Source: Mesorhizobium loti (GTDB taxonomy: Bacteria; Pseudomonadota; Alphaproteobacteria; Rhizobiales; Rhizobiaceae). Taken from it: a stretch of 64,000 nucleotides of DNA. The stretch's first letter is position 1. The number at the start of each line of letters is the position of its first letter. Below, piece by piece: positions 61,616-64,000 of this stretch. Where the stretch lies: NCBI RefSeq assembly GCF_013170705.1, contig NZ_CP033334.1, positions 682,001-746,000 of the forward strand, given 5' to 3'. The position numbers were made by a program, and so were the translations under genes. The notes beneath the pieces are model-generated. The model saw only the letters and a program-made list of their open reading frames with translations, was not told where the DNA came from and did no database searches.

Positions 61616-62250
61616 GCTGCTGCCTCCAGAAGAGAGATATCGGCGCCCCTGATGGCATCGAGGTTGCGGCCGATCTTGTCCACCGGCCAATCCCACCATG
61701 CCAATGCCAGCAGCCGCCTGATCGTCCTGTCGTCGAAACGCATCTTCACCGTCTTGGCCGCGTTGCCGGCAACAATCGCATAGGGCGCAACATCATGCGT
61801 CACCACGGATTTGGCGGCGATGATGGCGCCATGGCCGATCTCCACGCCGGGCAGGATCACCGCCTCCATGCCGATCCAGACATCGCTGCCGACCACCGTG
61901 TCGCCACGCACCTCCCTCGACCATGTCGCCGGGTCAAAGCCCTTTTCCCAGCCATGGCCGAAAATGTTGAACGGATAGGTCGAAAAGCCTGACATTGCGT
62001 GGTTGGCGCCGTTCATGATGAAGCGCGCGCCTTCGGCGATGGCGCAGAACTTGCCGATAATGAGCTTGTCGCCGATGAAGGGATAGTGGTGAAGCACGCA
62101 TTTGCGCGCGAATTGGTCCGGCCCGTCCGGGTCGTCATAATAGGTGAACTCGCCGATCTCGATGTTCGGCTCCGTCACCAGCGGCTTCAGGAAGCCGACA
62201 CGCGTGTGCATCGGGATCGGATGCTTGATGTCGGGGTTGGGTCCGTCCAT
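61612..62250 (-). CDS. CatB-related O-acetyltransferase (hexapeptide repeat, XAT family)
   Basis: 212 residues. Left-handed beta-helix repeats begin at [11 protein letters not shown] and include [24 protein letters not shown] (region about 64-87, containing the catalytic-type His), [37 protein letters not shown] (region) and [10 protein letters not shown]. The pattern is that of Vat/CatB xenobiotic acetyltransferases, which modify streptogramins or chloramphenicol; chromosomal members often have other substrates. It precedes engB with a four-base overlap. Confidence 0.87.
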   Translation of the reverse strand: MDGPNPDIKHPIPMHTRVGFLKPLVTEPNIEIGEFTYYDDPDGPDQFARKCVLHHYPFIGDKLIIGKFCAIAEGARFIMNGANHAMSGFSTYPFNIFGHGWEKGFDPATWSREVRGDTVVGSDVWIGMEAVILPGVEIGHGAIIAAKSVVTHDVAPYAIVAGNAAKTVKMRFDDRTIRRLLALAWWDWPVDKIGRNLDAIRGADISLLEAAA

Positions 62251-62371
62251 ATCGGTTCGTCCGGGAATTGGCAGACAGGCGCATCCGCGGCCGGAGGCGC
62301 CTGGTCAAAATAACGTGATCCGCCCTATAGCACCAATCGGCCGGGGAGCCAGTCTCCCGTGGCGAGCAAAC

Positions 62372-62686
62372 TCATTTGTTGCCGCGGCAGATCACGATCG
62401 GATTGGACAGCGCGCTGTCGAAACCGCTGCCCTGATAAACGGTGACATTCGAGGCTCCGGGCGGCAGCAGGAAGGTGCCTTCGACGACTTTCTGGTCGCC
62501 TGATGCCATGTGGAGAGCCCAGCTAAACGTGCAGAATTGCGGCGGTGCCTTGGGTTCAACGTGGCTGCAGTTCAGTTGCGCGCCGCCCAGCATCGCGGCG
62601 CCACCGCAACTGACCGCGTCCTTCGCGACCGCCGCGCCCGGGCACCCGATAAGCGCCGTCACGGCCGCGATCCTGATCCAATTCAT
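62372..62686 (-). CDS. Small secreted protein of unknown function
   Basis: 104 residues from the ATG at 62686, with AAGGA ahead. The signal peptide (MNWIRIAAVTALIGCPGAAV, then AKDAVSC) precedes a mature part of about 82 residues with four cysteines, probably in two disulfides. No family recognised. It is divergent from the MarR gene that starts at 62863. Confidence 0.7.
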   Translation of the reverse strand: MNWIRIAAVTALIGCPGAAVAKDAVSCGGAAMLGGAQLNCSHVEPKAPPQFCTFSWALHMASGDQKVVEGTFLLPPGASNVTVYQGSGFDSALSNPIVICRGNK

Positions 62687-62817
62687 CGTCGAAGTCCTTG
62701 CCGGAAAATTCGCGCCGCGAGGCGTCTTCTCCGCACCGTGGCCCATGAAATTTTTCTTCCGCGCGGCTTAGTGCGTCTTGCGCGCGCCGTCCAGCAGGAT
62801 TATGTGCATGATGATAA

Positions 62818-62829
62818 TGAGCATGCTCA
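62818..62829. promoter_or_regulatory. Candidate MarR operator
   Basis: TGAGCATGCTCA is a perfect 12-base palindrome 33 bases before the MarR start codon. A related GTGCATGATG lies just upstream. Confidence 0.5.
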
Positions 62830-62862
62830 CGAAAAGTTGTCCGTAGATCCTGACCTCCTCCC

Positions 62863-63327
62863 ATGTCCCCCTCGCCAAATATCAGCTTCGTGCTGCACGA
62901 CGTTGCGCGCTTGCTTCGGAAGCGGTTCGAGCAGCGTTCCCGGACATCGGGGCTGACCCGCGCCCAGTGGCAGGTGCTGGCCTATCTCTGCCTGCATGAA
63001 GGCATTCACCAGAACAAGCTCGCCGACCTCATCGAGATCATGCCGATCACGCTTGCGCGGCTGCTCGACAAGATGGAGGCGCGCGGCTTCATCGAACGCC
63101 GGCCCGACCCCACCGATCGCAGGGCGTGGCTGCTTTACCTGACCCCGCGGGCCCATCCGCTGCTCGATACCATGCGCGGCAACGGCCAGAAAACCCGAGA
63201 CGAGGCCTTCGCCGGCCTTTCGTCTGAAACACAGCAGCATCTGCTGCAGACCCTAAGCTTGATCAAATCCAATCTGCTCGCGGCTTGCACCCAGCCGGCC
63301 GTCGACCGGGAGAACGTACATGGCTGA
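62863..63327 (+). CDS. MarR-family regulator heading an efflux operon
   Basis: 154 residues from the ATG at 62863; the upstream CCTCCTCCC is not a ribosome-binding site. The winged helix region is LTRAQWQVLAYLCLHEGIHQNKLADLIEIMPITLARLLDKMEARGFIERRPDPTDRRAW (about 31-90). It overlaps the HlyD-family gene by eight bases, an arrangement like emrR-emrA, so it probably represses its own pump operon and is released by a pump substrate. Confidence 0.88.
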   Translation: MSPSPNISFVLHDVARLLRKRFEQRSRTSGLTRAQWQVLAYLCLHEGIHQNKLADLIEIMPITLARLLDKMEARGFIERRPDPTDRRAWLLYLTPRAHPLLDTMRGNGQKTRDEAFAGLSSETQQHLLQTLSLIKSNLLAACTQPAVDRENVHG

Positions 63328-64000
63328 ATCAACATCCCCAAAGAAGCCTGCCGAGGATGACCCTTCAACGGGTCGCGCCGGCGACCAGATCATCCTGCTG
63401 GACAGCGAGCGCGAACAGAGGCGCGCCAATGTCGTCATCGACAATGACGAGCTGGAAGCTCCGGTTGCGCTGGAACCCGCGGCACTCGAGGCTCCGGCCA
63501 AGGAGCCGCAGCCACAGCAGGCCCCTGCCGCCCTTGCCCCTCCTGCTCCTGCCCCGGCCAAGCCGAAGCGCGGCCTGACGCGGCCGGTGCTTTTTGCCCT
63601 GCTTCCCGTCGCGCTGGCCGTCGGCGGCTATTATTACGTCACCGGAGGCCAGGTGATGACGACCGACAATGCCTATATCCAGGCGCAGTCGCTGGGCGTG
63701 TCCACCGACGTCTCCGGCACCGTGCAGGAGATCGACGTGCACGAGAACCAGGCTGTAAAGAAGGGCGACGTGCTCTTCCGCCTGCGGCCGGCCTCTTTCG
63801 AAACCGCTCTTGCAGCCGCCCAGGCCCAGCTCGGGACCGTGCGCAATCAGGTACTGACCCTGCAGGCCAGCTACCAGCAATCGCTGTCGCAAATCGAGCA
63901 GGCCGAGGCCGACATTCCCTATTACGAGGCCGCCTTCCAGCGGCAGCAGGATCTGCTCAAGACCTCGACCGCCTCCAAGGCGACTTTCGACAGCGCCCAG
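63320..64000 (+). CDS. HlyD-family membrane fusion protein (EmrA type), 3'-truncated by window edge
   Basis: The ATG at 63320 follows GGGAGAAC and overlaps the MarR gene; 227 codons are visible and the frame is open at the window end. A long acidic then Pro/Ala-rich cytoplasmic tail (about 1-90), one membrane helix (PVLFALLPVALAVGGYYYV, about 96-114), the first lipoyl half (MTTDNAYIQAQSLGVSTDVSG, region about 120-140) and the start of the coiled coil are present. An EmrB-type permease gene is expected directly downstream. It is the second such adaptor in 5 kb and differs clearly from the one at 58855-60042. Confidence 0.9.
   Translation, partial: MAESTSPKKPAEDDPSTGRAGDQIILLDSEREQRRANVVIDNDELEAPVALEPAALEAPAKEPQPQQAPAALAPPAPAPAKPKRGLTRPVLFALLPVALAVGGYYYVTGGQVMTTDNAYIQAQSLGVSTDVSGTVQEIDVHENQAVKKGDVLFRLRPASFETALAAAQAQLGTVRNQVLTLQASYQQSLSQIEQAEADIPYYEAAFQRQQDLLKTSTASKATFDSAQ

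Noticed and set aside
1..64000. Prophage, integrative element, insertion sequence or tRNA-associated island
   Set aside because: No integrase, transposase, phage structural or conjugation gene, no tRNA, and base composition appears even across the window.

Overview
The window is a GC-rich (low-60s percent by eye), densely coded stretch of an alphaproteobacterial chromosome. Synteny-like content (dapD/dapE, truA-fmt-def, a divergent phhA and Lrp regulator, DUF6481) and several dispersed palindromic repeats of a type common in rhizobia point to Mesorhizobium or a close relative. I see no phage, plasmid-transfer, IS, CRISPR, rRNA or tRNA genes. About 69 protein genes are supported, two of them cut by the window edges.

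Layout. 1-9.7 kb: the 3' part of pncB, a multi-pass membrane protein, a complete branched-chain-amino-acid-type ABC importer (binding protein, two permeases, two ATPases), a NhaD-like antiporter and the nicotinamidase gene pncA. 9.9-17.3 kb: an operon-like run of six genes, all touching or overlapping, for a molybdenum hydroxylase (FAD subunit plus an FeS/Mo fusion), a 6-hydroxynicotinate reductase homologue, an ApbE-like UPF0280 protein, an 'amino acid synthesis' family protein and a MarR regulator. With pncA and pncB nearby this looks like a nicotinate-catabolism module. 17.5-22.7 kb: a sugar ABC importer operon divergent from its LacI regulator, with LacI operators between them. 22.7-33.3 kb: housekeeping and accessory genes (inositol-phosphatase family, two luciferase-like oxidoreductases, AI-2E transporter, a guanidinium exporter gene under what looks like a guanidine-II riboswitch, transglutaminase-like protein, CDF transporter, GFA protein, methyltransferase, RmuC). 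33.4-43.7 kb: def-fmt-GNAT-truA, dapE, panE-like, DUF805 pair, dapD, LOG-family protein, HAD phosphatase. 43.8-54.2 kb: diguanylate cyclase, a Tat-linked GMC dehydrogenase pair, MarR/TetR/Lrp-regulated genes, phhA, a BchE-like B12-radical-SAM protein, argB, amidase. 54.3-57.1 kb: ECF sigma factor, membrane anti-sigma factor, fasciclin protein and periplasmic MsrB. 57.2-64 kb: an EmrAB-type pump with a divergent TetR repressor, engB, a CatB-like acetyltransferase, and the start of a second EmrA-type operon led by MarR.

The most notable points are the nicotinate module and its possible dedicated flavin transferase, a palindromic repeat translated in frame as the inter-domain linker of the Mo hydroxylase (52 of 53 bases identical to an intergenic copy 6 kb away), the two-hairpin riboswitch before sugE with a well-placed promoter, and at least five copies of a repeat family with an AAAAGTGT/GCGGTTTT core. 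Functions are assigned by reading the sequence and recalling protein families; no database search was run.
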